DNA of 22,051 bases from Oscillospiraceae bacterium (GTDB lineage: Bacteria; Bacillota_A; Clostridia; Oscillospirales; CAG-272): contig SVSF01000019.1 of assembly GCA_015064425.1 (NCBI GenBank), positions 1 through 22,051 on the forward strand, in the 5' to 3' direction. Position numbers and translations under genes: made by a program. Shown here piece after piece: positions 7,260-14,539 of this stretch; the first letter of the stretch is position 1, and every line of letters begins with the position of its first letter. Under the pieces are notes generated by a model, which searched no databases, was not told the DNA's origin, and saw only the letters and a program-made list of their open reading frames with translations.

Positions 7260-8216
7260 TCAGCCTTCAAGGACCTCTTCTGTGGGAACGGGTACCGTCT
7301 TTATTATCTCGTCAAGTACGTTTGCCGCGGCATTCTTTTTCATTCTTGCCGAGGTATTTAGTATTATTCTGTGTTCAAGTACGGGAAGCACTGCACGCTT
7401 GACGTCATCGGGTTTTACGAAATCTCTTCCGGATATTGCTGCCAAGCCTTTTGCCGTTCTGATAAGGGCAATAGCGGCTCTGGGGGATGCTCCCAGGCTT
7501 ACGCTGTCAAAATGATGTGTAGCTTCAGTTATACTTACAGCATAGCTCATAATATCTCTGTGAACAAATATCTTGTCGGTCTCTTTCTGGGCTTCAAGTA
7601 TATCTTCTTTGCTTACAGAAGGCTCAAGCGAAGCCAAAGGGTCGTCAGCTGCAAATCTTTCAAGTATGCGTATGCTCTCCTCATGGCTTGGATACTTCAT
7701 AGAGATCTTAATGAGGAATCTGTCAAGCTGTGCTTCCGGAAGGGGGAAAACACCCATATTTTCAACGGGGTTCTGGGTTGCGACGACCATAAAAGGATCG
7801 GGAAGTCTATAGGTTTTTCCATCTACGGTAGTCTGTCTTTCCTCCATACATTCAAGAAGTCCCGACTGCGTTTTGGGGGTTGCTCTGTTTATTTCATCGG
7901 CAATGAGTATATTGGAAAATACGGGACCCTTGACAAATTCAAACTCCGAGGTCTTCATGTTGAAAAAGTTGACACCCGTAATGTCTGAGGGAAGAAGGTC
8001 GGGAGTAAACTGTATTCTCCTGCACTCTGCATCGGAAGATGCCGCAAGTGATTTTACCATCATAGTCTTACCGGTACCGGGAACATCCTCGATAAGAACG
8101 TGTCCGCGGCAGAAAAGAGAAACGATAAGCAGATCAATACTTTCGTCTTTTCCGACAATTATACGGGAAATATTTTCTTTTAAACTTTTGTAGGTGGCGT
8201 ATGCGATGCCTGACAT
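7260..8216 (-). CDS. MoxR-family AAA+ ATPase
   Basis: 318 aa, normal for MoxR. Walker A is PGTGKT (residues 46-51), Walker B is LIADEINR (D107, E108), followed by PKTQSGLLECMEERQTTVDG, the family-typical ATQNPVENMGVFPLPEAQLDRF sensor/arginine segment, and a C-terminal lid with SLGASPRAAIALIRTAK and RAVLPVLEHRI. MoxR ATPases act as cytoplasmic chaperones that use ATP to assemble or activate partner proteins; the partner here is presumably the adjacent DUF58 protein. ATG preceded by GGAGGTC on the minus strand, 6-7 bases away. First gene of a three-gene operon running away from rimM; a candidate promoter is at 8309-8337. A 9-bp inverted repeat at 8242-8287 lies in its leader. Confidence 0.96.
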   Translation of the reverse strand: MSGIAYATYKSLKENISRIIVGKDESIDLLIVSLFCRGHVLIEDVPGTGKTMMVKSLAASSDAECRRIQFTPDLLPSDITGVNFFNMKTSEFEFVKGPVFSNILIADEINRATPKTQSGLLECMEERQTTVDGKTYRLPDPFMVVATQNPVENMGVFPLPEAQLDRFLIKISMKYPSHEESIRILERFAADDPLASLEPSVSKEDILEAQKETDKIFVHRDIMSYAVSITEATHHFDSVSLGASPRAAIALIRTAKGLAAISGRDFVKPDDVKRAVLPVLEHRIILNTSARMKKNAAANVLDEIIKTVPVPTEEVLEG

Positions 8217-8241
8217 AAATATGACCTCCGTATAGAATAAA

Positions 8242-8287
8242 ACAGTTTTGAAGCTTTCGGTTTTTCATTAAATATTGACAAAACTGT
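8242..8287. repeat. 9-bp inverted repeat in the MoxR/rimM divergent region
   Basis: ACAGTTTTG (8242-8250) and its exact reverse complement CAAAACTGT (8279-8287), 28 bases apart. The right arm overlaps the last two bases of the rimM -35 box. It may be a pair of half sites for a regulator, or a hairpin in the 5' leader of the MoxR transcript. The sequence alone does not decide. Confidence 0.35.
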
Positions 8288-8304
8288 GTTTAATTTATTA
8301 TACT
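8275..8304 (+). promoter_or_regulatory. Sigma-A promoter of the rimM-trmD-murJ operon
   Basis: TTGACA (8275-8280), 18 bases, TATACT (8299-8304). It lies about 65 bases upstream of the rimM start and is the only clear promoter before the six-gene run that ends at 14030. Confidence 0.7.
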
Positions 8305-8308
8305 ATAT

Positions 8309-8337
8309 ATTATAACCGAACATTGATTGAAAGTAAA
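8309..8337 (-). promoter_or_regulatory. Candidate promoter of the MoxR operon
   Basis: On the minus strand, TTTACT (plus 8332-8337), 17 bases, TATAAT (8309-8314). The -10 is perfect, the -35 is 4 of 6. Transcription would start about 8302, inside the rimM promoter, so the two promoters would compete. The gap to the MoxR start is about 85 bases. Confidence 0.4.
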
Positions 8338-8376
8338 TGATAATTTAATAAACTTCGGAAAGACGGAGGAACAGCT

Positions 8377-8886
8377 TTGCTTAAATACCTTGAAGCGGGA
8401 AAGATAATCAACACCCACGGTGTTGACGGAAAAGTTAAGATAGAATGTTGGTGCGACAGTTTGGATGTGCTTATAGATCTGGATACTCTTTATTTTAAAA
8501 AGGGAAACGATTATGAGCCATGTAAAGTGGAAAGAAGTACGTATTTCAAGCAATGGGCTTTAGTGAAGCTTGAGGGTTGCAATAGCTTTGAGGCTGCCAA
8601 TGCTTTGAGAAATAAAACAGTATATGCCGCAAGAGAAGACCTCCCCATAGAAGAGGGTGCGATGTTTGTTGCCGAGATGATAGGACTTGAGGTAAAGAAC
8701 GTTGACAGCGGAAAGATCTACGGCAGACTTTCCGACGTTATAAACGGCGTGGGAAACGATCTTTATGAAGTTGATACGGGAAAAGAAAAAGTACTTATTC
8801 CCGCGGTGAAGGAATTTATAAAAGAAACGAGCTTTGAGAACGGAATACTCATAAGGCCCATAGAAGGAATGTTCGATGAGATTTGA
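8377..8886 (+). CDS. rimM: Ribosome maturation factor RimM
   Basis: 169 aa with a TTG start; GGAGGA (8365-8370) sits 6 bases upstream and no ATG fits the conserved N-terminus. The N-terminal barrel begins YLEAGKIINTHGVDGKVKIE, the RimM signature, and contains FKQWALVKLEGCNSFEAANA. The C-terminal PRC-barrel domain (about 90-165) has GNDLYEVDTGKEKVLIPAVK. RimM binds protein S19 on the 30S head and helps 16S rRNA processing. It overlaps trmD by 11 bases, the usual pairing. The other normal members of this operon, rpsP and the KH protein upstream and rplS downstream, are absent here; rimM is the first gene, directly behind a promoter. Confidence 0.95.
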   Translation: MLKYLEAGKIINTHGVDGKVKIECWCDSLDVLIDLDTLYFKKGNDYEPCKVERSTYFKQWALVKLEGCNSFEAANALRNKTVYAAREDLPIEEGAMFVAEMIGLEVKNVDSGKIYGRLSDVINGVGNDLYEVDTGKEKVLIPAVKEFIKETSFENGILIRPIEGMFDEI

Positions 8887-9556
8887 TATTATGACTCTTT
8901 TTCCCGATATGGTGGATACCGTCCTCGGTACCAGCATTATCGGAAGGGCAGTGCAGAACGGCGCAATAGAGATATATACACACAACATCAGGAAATATTC
9001 AAAGGATAAGCACAGACGTGTGGACGATACACCATACGGTGGCGGAATGGGAATGCTTATGGCAGCCCCCCCTATATACGATTGCTGGAAGGCGGTAAAA
9101 GACTCGGTAGGTGCGGACAAAAAAACATTGACGGTCTATATGTCTCCGTGCGGCAAGGTGCTCGATCAGAAAAAAGCAAGAGATCTTACGCATTATGACG
9201 CTCTCATTATCCTTTGCGGACACTATGAAGGGATAGATCAGAGGATAATAGATGAGATCGTTGATGAGGAGCTTTCAATCGGCGATTACGTTCTGACGGG
9301 AGGAGAACTTCCTGCATGCGTTTTGGTGGATTGCGTATCGAGAATGATCGACGGAGTCCTTTCTGACAGCGAATGCTACGAGAACGAAAGTATAGCTTCG
9401 GGAATGCTTGAATATCCGCAATATACGCGTCCTGTCGAGTTTCACGGAATGAAGGTTCCGGAGGTCCTCCAAAGAGGAAATCATTCGGATATAAATAAAT
9501 GGAGATATAAGGCGGCGCTTGAAAGAACGGCGAAGAACCGCCCCGATCTGATGTGA
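8876..9556 (+). CDS. trmD: tRNA (guanine37-N1)-methyltransferase TrmD
   Basis: 226 aa, near the usual 230-250. Begins MRFDIMTLFPDMVDTVLGTS, followed by the SPOUT-knot landmarks DDTPYGGGMGMLM, LCGHYEGIDQRIID and LSIGDYVLTGGELPACVLVD, which form the AdoMet-binding trefoil knot. The C-terminal domain has LEYPQYTRPVEFHGMKVPEV, then LQRGNHSDINKWR. TrmD methylates N1 of G37 next to the anticodon in tRNAs reading C-starting codons, which prevents frameshifting. It overlaps rimM by 11 bases and its TGA overlaps the murJ ATG (TGATG), so the flippase gene is translationally coupled to it. Confidence 0.97.
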   Translation: MRFDIMTLFPDMVDTVLGTSIIGRAVQNGAIEIYTHNIRKYSKDKHRRVDDTPYGGGMGMLMAAPPIYDCWKAVKDSVGADKKTLTVYMSPCGKVLDQKKARDLTHYDALIILCGHYEGIDQRIIDEIVDEELSIGDYVLTGGELPACVLVDCVSRMIDGVLSDSECYENESIASGMLEYPQYTRPVEFHGMKVPEVLQRGNHSDINKWRYKAALERTAKNRPDLM

Positions 9557-11103
9557 TGAATAAAAAAACGGGAACAAAGCCCATAACAACGGTGCTTTTT
9601 ATGGTGCTTGCCACCATGCTTTCAAAGGTTTTGGGTCTGATAAGAGAGATGCTTCTGGCAGCTCATTACGGAGCCGGAAATACTGCCGCCGAGGCTTTTT
9701 CTTCGGCACAAAGTATACCGTCCTCATTTTTCGATATACTTCTTTCCGCTGCTATATTGGGATGCTTTATTCCCGTATATAACGGCTTCGGTAAGGATGG
9801 AAAAGAAGCCGATCGTTTTGCCTCAAGCTTTTTGAATATTATAAATATCATAACGGGAGCTATGAGTATTTTGGGCATAATTTTTGCAGAACAGCTCATC
9901 TCCGTTATGACTCCGGGACTTGACGGAGAAACTGCAGTACTTGCCGCAAGGCTTCTCCGTATTATGTTTCCGATGATAATCTTTACCGGAAGCGCGTATA
10001 CGCTTGTGGGCATAATGCAGTCAAAAGACAGATTTCTTCTTCCTGCACTTATAAGCGCTATATCAAACGGCGGAGTAATAATGTACTTTGTGTTTATTGA
10101 CGGTCTTTTGGGAGACAGATCTGTATACGGACTTGCAATAGCCTATGCTCTATCGTGGCTCGTGCAGCTTTTGACACTTGCCGTTCCGCTTTTCAAAAGC
10201 GGTTTTAGATTTAAAGCTGTGATCGATTTGAAAAGTCCGCAAATGATAAAGGCGCTTAAAATGATACCGCCCATAATGATAGGTTCCTGGCTCTTACCTT
10301 CGGGACTGCTCATAGGGAAATACTTTGCTTCATCCTTTGGAGGAGTTGCGGTATTTAATTATGCCAACCAGAGTTATATAATGATAGCGGGGATACTTTC
10401 ATACAGCATATGTAATTATGTCTTCCCCAAACTTTCAAAGCTTTCAAACGAAGGTGATGAACTCAGTTTCAATGCTTCGGTAAGGACTGGTATGCTTTCA
10501 TCATGGTTCATAATCATTCCGTTTATGGCAGCCCTTCACGTGCTTTCCGGAGAGGGAATGGCGATACTGTATATGAGAGGCGAGTTCAGCCCGGCTTCAG
10601 CAAAGATGACGGCAGATGCCGTATCTGTTCTGGCTTTCGCAATGCCTGCCTTTGCAATAATAGAATTTTGCAGCCGTATGTTTTATTCAAAAAAGAATAC
10701 GTCTGCTCCAATGGTTGCGGCGCTCGTCGGTGTTTCGGTCAATATACTGTGCTCATCTCTGACAGTGAAGCTTATATCTGCTGATATCGTATCGGTATCG
10801 ATTGCAAATGCTCTTGGGCAGATATGTGCCGCTGCTGTGCTGATAATTTCGGCGTGCATGAAGGACAGAAAGCTTTTTGACCGCAGCTTTGTCTTGCAGA
10901 CTTTGAAGCTTGCTGCGGGAGGAGTATGCTGCTATGCGGCAATGCGGCTTTCTTTAGATTTGATGAATAACGACCCGTTTGCATCGGGACCTATAAAAAA
11001 TATAGCTGTTGTTTTCGCTGTGTTTATCCCGGGAGCACTTGTATACCTTTTGATATGCAAGATTTTGAAATTGAAGATTACGGGAAAGGAGGAACATAAA
11101 TGA
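9556..11103 (+). CDS. murJ: Lipid II flippase MurJ (MviN family)
   Basis: 515 aa from ATG 9556; GTG 9553 directly before it is also in frame. No ribosome site is evident, but the start overlaps the trmD stop as TGATG, so coupling is likely. The family start is clear: TMLSKVLGLIREMLLAAHYG in helix 1, with the Arg that MurJ needs, then NIINIITGAMSILGIIFAEQ and RIMFPMIIFTGSAYTLVGIM. About 14 hydrophobic helices run to the end, as expected for the MOP superfamily. By family it moves lipid-linked peptidoglycan precursor across the membrane. Gram-positive genomes often carry several MurJ/MviN-type transporters, so it could move another lipid-linked sugar; sitting directly before an O-antigen-ligase-type gene makes that a real alternative. 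ATGA overlap with the next gene. Confidence 0.92.
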   Translation: MNKKTGTKPITTVLFMVLATMLSKVLGLIREMLLAAHYGAGNTAAEAFSSAQSIPSSFFDILLSAAILGCFIPVYNGFGKDGKEADRFASSFLNIINIITGAMSILGIIFAEQLISVMTPGLDGETAVLAARLLRIMFPMIIFTGSAYTLVGIMQSKDRFLLPALISAISNGGVIMYFVFIDGLLGDRSVYGLAIAYALSWLVQLLTLAVPLFKSGFRFKAVIDLKSPQMIKALKMIPPIMIGSWLLPSGLLIGKYFASSFGGVAVFNYANQSYIMIAGILSYSICNYVFPKLSKLSNEGDELSFNASVRTGMLSSWFIIIPFMAALHVLSGEGMAILYMRGEFSPASAKMTADAVSVLAFAMPAFAIIEFCSRMFYSKKNTSAPMVAALVGVSVNILCSSLTVKLISADIVSVSIANALGQICAAAVLIISACMKDRKLFDRSFVLQTLKLAAGGVCCYAAMRLSLDLMNNDPFASGPIKNIAVVFAVFIPGALVYLLICKILKLKITGKEEHK

Positions 11104-13046
11104 AAGCAAAGGCTTATCTGAAAAAAATGTTTAAAGACAGTTTTTTCGTTTTTTGGCTCTCAAAATTCGTAGACCTTGTTTACAAGGAAATGAAGAACAG
11201 CGCTATAGGCGGCTTTTTGACAAAGTATGATGTTGTTAATGACAAGGTTAAAAAGAGCTTCATATATAAAACTGTTTCAAAGATATTTTCTTTTAAGGGA
11301 TGGAATAAAAGAATAAAACAGAGCATTTTGCGAGGATGCGAAAACAGTCTTATACTGTGGTATATAAAGAGAGTTTTGTCAGCCCTTTTTAGCGGTTCCG
11401 TAAAGACCTATGGTATATTTTTATCCTCCTCCGGTATATATACCGCACTTGTATACCTCCTTTCTAGATATGCATTTCCCGAGCATACGAAGGGTGAAGA
11501 ATATCTTATTTGCGGAGCCTTAATGATAATAGCTTCGATACCTATGTTCTTTTCTTCGGAACCTCTTTCCGTCACGGTCTGTGACAGTAAAATAATAGGT
11601 TTTATAGTTTCGGATATGCTCGGAATACGCAGAAGCAATTTTGAACAAGAAAATTCTGCGGGAGGAAGAGGCAATGTAGCATTTGTCGCAGGCATTGCTT
11701 TCGGAATATTAAGTTTCTTTGTTTCTCCCACTTATATAATAGCGGCTGCGGTGTGTATCGTTGGACTTGTAGTAATACTCGGAAGTCCCGAAACAGGCGT
11801 TGTGGCTCTGTTTCTTTTGCTACCGTTTCTTTCCACTATGCAACTTGTGGCGCTGACTGCCTGCGTTGCTATGAGCTTTGTGTCAAAGCTTATCAGAGGT
11901 AAACGTACAATAAAGCTCCATAGCATAGATATACTGGTTCTTCTTTTTATGCTTGTGATCGCTTTGGGCGGTATCGTATCCGTGAGCAGAGGCGACAGTA
12001 TAAAATCTGCAATGGTTTTTGTTTGCTTTATGCTTGGATACTTCCTTACCGTAAATCTTATCAAAACAGAAGAATGGGTAAAGCGCTGCGTGCTTGCCGT
12101 ATCAACGGGAGCCGTTGTCGTATCACTTGTCGGTATATATGAGAATTTCTTTGGAACTGCGCTTTCTATATGGCACGATGAAGAAATGTTTGAGGGTATC
12201 AGCGGAAGAGTGGTATCTACCTTTGAAAATCCTAACGTTTTAGGTGAATACCTTGTAATGTGCGTTCCGTTTCTTTTCACAGCATTTATATGCACTAAGA
12301 GTAAAAACGCACGCCTGGGGGCTTTTGTATGCTCGCTGGTATGCGGAGCTTGTCTGATATATACCTGGTCAAGAGGAGCATGGCTCGGTTTTGCTTTCGC
12401 TCTTATAATATATCTGCTCATATGGAGTAAAAAGGCTATGCTCTTTATGTGTTTCGGAGTGTTTGCGTTGCCTCTCATTCCTTTGGTGCTTCCGGACAGT
12501 ATTGCTCAAAGAATAGGAAGCATAGGTAATCTTACGGATACTTCTACCGCATACAGAGTGAATATATGGAAGGGTACTGTAAACATGATATCCGAACTTT
12601 GGGTCGGAGGAATAGGTATAGGAACGTCGGCTTTTAGCCGCATATATACACAGTATTCTCTTTCGGGAATAGAAAGGGCACCGCATGCGCATAACCTTTA
12701 TCTGCAGATAATAGCGGAAACGGGAATCGTGGGAATATTGATATTTCTGGGACTTATTGTTATTTTTGCTCAAAGCTGTTTGTCTTTTTATACCAAAGAT
12801 TGCATAAACGGAGACGCCCCGGACAAACGGGCAAAGATGGTATCTGCCGCTGCATTTTGCGGCATAGCGGCAGTATTGCTTCAAGGAATGACCGATTATA
12901 TATGGTACAATTACAGAGTATTCTTTATGTTCTGGCTGATAATGGGTCTTGCCATAGCGGCAAGAAGAAGCTTCCTTTTTGAAAAACCGAAAAGGGTCAG
13001 TTCTGAACTCTGCATAGATATTCCGTACAGAAAGGCGGGCAAGTAA
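11100..13046 (+). CDS. O-antigen ligase / polymerase superfamily membrane protein
   Basis: 648 aa. After a basic soluble N-terminus of about 95 residues (MKAKAYLKKMFKDSFFVFWL onward) the protein is mostly membrane helices, with a Wzy/WaaL-type core: TWSRGAWLGF near residue 423, TAYRVNIWKGTVNMI near 482, and APHAHNLYLQIIAETGIVGI near 526. The His-Asn pair in the last motif matches the position of the catalytic-site His of WaaL-type ligases. Such enzymes join or polymerise lipid-linked glycans outside the membrane. In a Gram-positive-like cell, with no lipopolysaccharide, likely substrates are wall or capsular polysaccharides or glycoproteins; unproven. ATG overlaps the murJ stop (ATGA) and AAAGGAGGA precedes it. 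The next gene starts with no gap after its TAA. The extra N-terminal segment is longer than in the basic ligases. Confidence 0.88.
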   Translation: MKAKAYLKKMFKDSFFVFWLSKFVDLVYKEMKNSAIGGFLTKYDVVNDKVKKSFIYKTVSKIFSFKGWNKRIKQSILRGCENSLILWYIKRVLSALFSGSVKTYGIFLSSSGIYTALVYLLSRYAFPEHTKGEEYLICGALMIIASIPMFFSSEPLSVTVCDSKIIGFIVSDMLGIRRSNFEQENSAGGRGNVAFVAGIAFGILSFFVSPTYIIAAAVCIVGLVVILGSPETGVVALFLLLPFLSTMQLVALTACVAMSFVSKLIRGKRTIKLHSIDILVLLFMLVIALGGIVSVSRGDSIKSAMVFVCFMLGYFLTVNLIKTEEWVKRCVLAVSTGAVVVSLVGIYENFFGTALSIWHDEEMFEGISGRVVSTFENPNVLGEYLVMCVPFLFTAFICTKSKNARLGAFVCSLVCGACLIYTWSRGAWLGFAFALIIYLLIWSKKAMLFMCFGVFALPLIPLVLPDSIAQRIGSIGNLTDTSTAYRVNIWKGTVNMISELWVGGIGIGTSAFSRIYTQYSLSGIERAPHAHNLYLQIIAETGIVGILIFLGLIVIFAQSCLSFYTKDCINGDAPDKRAKMVSAAAFCGIAAVLLQGMTDYIWYNYRVFFMFWLIMGLAIAARRSFLFEKPKRVSSELCIDIPYRKAGK

Positions 13047-13547
13047 ATGACCGAGAAAAAAATAAAAAAATTCAAGTTTAATTTTGTAGACCTCTTGTTT
13101 TTACTTATAATAGTTGCGGCATCTGCTGTTTTGTTTTATATTTTTAGACCAAATACTCCCATAAGCGATACCTCCGTATCGAATAATAAGGAGATAGTTT
13201 ATACTATAGAGGCGAGAGAAGTAAGAAGTGAATTCAAGGGTAATGTAAATATCGGTGACAGTGTCGTTGATTCTGTGGGACTTCATCCGATCGGTGAAGT
13301 GGTGGACATTACTTATACAGAGGCTCCTTTCGTATATAAAGCTGACGGAAGCGGAGAAATGATCTATTCCGTATATCCTGATAAGATCAATATAAGCATA
13401 AAAGTGAAGGCTACGGCCGATGTCAGTGGAGGCACGTATTCTATTGGCGGATTTGTAATTTCTGTCGGTGAAAGAGTATATTTCAGGACTCCTGATCTTA
13501 CCGGTGAATCCTTCTGTACATCAATAGAAATAACAGAGGGGGAGTAA
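13047..13547 (+). CDS. DUF4330-like exported membrane-anchored protein (copy 1)
   Basis: 166 aa. A basic start, one helix at about residues 11-30 (FVDLLFLLIIVAASAVLFYI), then an extracellular beta-rich domain. Its landmarks, IEAREVRSEFKGNVNIGDSV, GLHPIGEVVDITY, INISIKVKATADV and GGFVISVGERVYF, follow the pattern of DUF4330, a family of short single-pass proteins of unknown function. It starts at the base after the stop of the ligase-like gene, with AAAGGCGGG upstream, and is followed 3 bases after its stop by a second, divergent copy. Two neighbouring copies with the same layout look like an old duplication. By context, an accessory to the ligase or flippase; no activity can be read. Confidence 0.75.
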   Translation: MTEKKIKKFKFNFVDLLFLLIIVAASAVLFYIFRPNTPISDTSVSNNKEIVYTIEAREVRSEFKGNVNIGDSVVDSVGLHPIGEVVDITYTEAPFVYKADGSGEMIYSVYPDKINISIKVKATADVSGGTYSIGGFVISVGERVYFRTPDLTGESFCTSIEITEGE

Positions 13548-13550
13548 AAG

Positions 13551-14030
13551 ATGGAAAGAACCACGAAAAAAGGTTTTAACGTTATTGATGCGGTAATAAT
13601 ATTATTGGTTCTTGCATGCATTGCGGGAACTGTGGTGCGTTACGGGCTTGCGGACAAAATATCCGAATCTTCCCAAAGCACTAACGTTGAAATAGGAATA
13701 CTTTTTGAGGACTTGTCTCCGATAGCATCCTCCGCTTTTGTAAAGGACGACGTGTTTTATTGGGAAGGTATAAATATCGGTACATGCAAGAGCATAGACG
13801 TTCAGAAAGCCGTTGCATATATTGCTGATGAAAACGGACAGTGTAAGAGGGTTGAGAGAGAAGATAAATGCAACGTGAAGATAGTTCTTTCTGCAAGCGG
13901 TACTTACACGGATTCCGGATTTATGCTGTCAGGAACTACCTATCTTGCACCCGGAAAGAGATTTGAGGTATACAGCCTTAACATATGTTCCAATGGTTTG
14001 ATAACCGAAATTGTTGAAGTTAATCAATAA
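13551..14030 (+). CDS. DUF4330-like exported membrane-anchored protein (copy 2)
   Basis: 159 aa, same architecture as the gene before it: basic start, one helix at about residues 10-28 (VIDAVIILLVLACIAGTVV), then an outside domain. Matching elements are the IEIG/ILFED strand, VKDDVFYWEGINIGTCKSID (compare GDSVVDSVGLHPIGEVVDI in copy 1), and the later GFMLSGTTYLAPGKRFEV block, which mirrors GGFVISVGERVYF. Sequence identity by eye is low, so it is a diverged paralogue, and the DUF4330 call rests partly on the pairing. GGGGGAG lies 5 bases before the ATG. Last gene of the rimM operon; no terminator follows, but the HPr promoter begins 33 bases later. Confidence 0.65.
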   Translation: MERTTKKGFNVIDAVIILLVLACIAGTVVRYGLADKISESSQSTNVEIGILFEDLSPIASSAFVKDDVFYWEGINIGTCKSIDVQKAVAYIADENGQCKRVEREDKCNVKIVLSASGTYTDSGFMLSGTTYLAPGKRFEVYSLNICSNGLITEIVEVNQ

Positions 14031-14062
14031 TTTGTGAAAAAGCGAAAAAAAGCAAATAAGTA

Positions 14063-14092
14063 TTGACTTTTTTACTAAAGTTTTGATATAAT
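14063..14092 (+). promoter_or_regulatory. Sigma-A promoter of the HPr gene
   Basis: TTGACT (14063-14068), 18 bases, TATAAT (14087-14092). Transcription should start near 14099, which rules out the in-frame ATG at 14098 as the start of HPr and supports ATG 14146. Confidence 0.8.
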
Positions 14093-14145
14093 AACTTATG
14101 TATTATGAAAAATTTTCGATGGGGATTTCCCGGGGGAGATATCTA

Positions 14146-14409
14146 ATGATTGTAAGAGATGTTACAATACAGAATAATGTCGGACTGCATGCAAGACCCG
14201 CAACCTTCTTTATTCAGAAAGCCAATTCATACAAGTCTTCAATATGGATCGAGAAGGATGAGCGCCGTGTAAATGCAAAGAGTCTGCTCGGCGTACTTTC
14301 TCTCGGAATCGTCAAGGGTATGACTATAACTCTTGTTTCTGACGGTCCCGACGAGACAGATGCTCTCGACGGACTTGAAGAACTTATCAATACCGGATTT
14401 ACGGAGTAA
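14146..14409 (+). CDS. ptsH: HPr phosphocarrier protein
   Basis: 87 aa from ATG 14146, with GGGGGAG (14132-14138) 7 bases upstream. With this start the two known sites fall exactly at the standard positions: His15 in GLHARPA, phosphorylated by enzyme I, and Ser46 in NAKSLLGVLSLG, the target of HPr kinase/phosphorylase in Firmicutes. Presence of His15 separates it from Crh, which has another residue there. HPr passes phosphate from PEP to sugar transporters and, as Ser46-P, acts with CcpA in catabolite repression. No enzyme I or HPr kinase gene is in the window. It has its own promoter and terminator. Some Firmicutes carry more than one HPr-like protein, so ptsH is my best name, not certain. 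Confidence 0.88.
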   Translation: MIVRDVTIQNNVGLHARPATFFIQKANSYKSSIWIEKDERRVNAKSLLGVLSLGIVKGMTITLVSDGPDETDALDGLEELINTGFTE

Positions 14410-14457
14410 TTCCATTCGGGTTGCGCTATCCGTTTGTAAAACGGTAATATTGGTATC

Positions 14458-14495
14458 AAAAGCAGACGGGCAATGACCTTTTGTCTGCTTTTTTT
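14458..14495 (+). terminator. Intrinsic terminator after HPr
   Basis: AAAAGCAGAC (14458-14467) pairs with GTCTGCTTTT (14483-14492) around a 15-base loop, followed by more T to 14495. It ends the HPr transcript 48 bases after the stop. uvrC begins 45 bases further on. Confidence 0.85.
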
Positions 14496-14539
14496 ATCTT
14501 AGCAGGATAAGTCAGGTGTTTGCTCAAAAGGGAGGAAAT

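Noticed and set aside
11408..12884. Minus-strand open frames of 107-248 residues inside the ligase-type gene
   Set aside because: They are shadows of a well-supported membrane protein; composition is low-complexity Thr/Ser/Lys and there is no start signal.
14098..14145. ATG 14098 as the HPr start
   Set aside because: It lies at the predicted transcription start with no leader, and would move His15 and Ser46 away from their standard positions.
14430..14444. Small hairpin CCGTTT-GTA-AAACGG after HPr
   Set aside because: Six base pairs with a 3-base loop and no T-run; the real terminator follows at 14458-14495.
14516..14539. GTG 14516 as the uvrC start
   Set aside because: The GGGAGG ribosome site at 14530-14535 falls downstream of it and serves ATG 14540.
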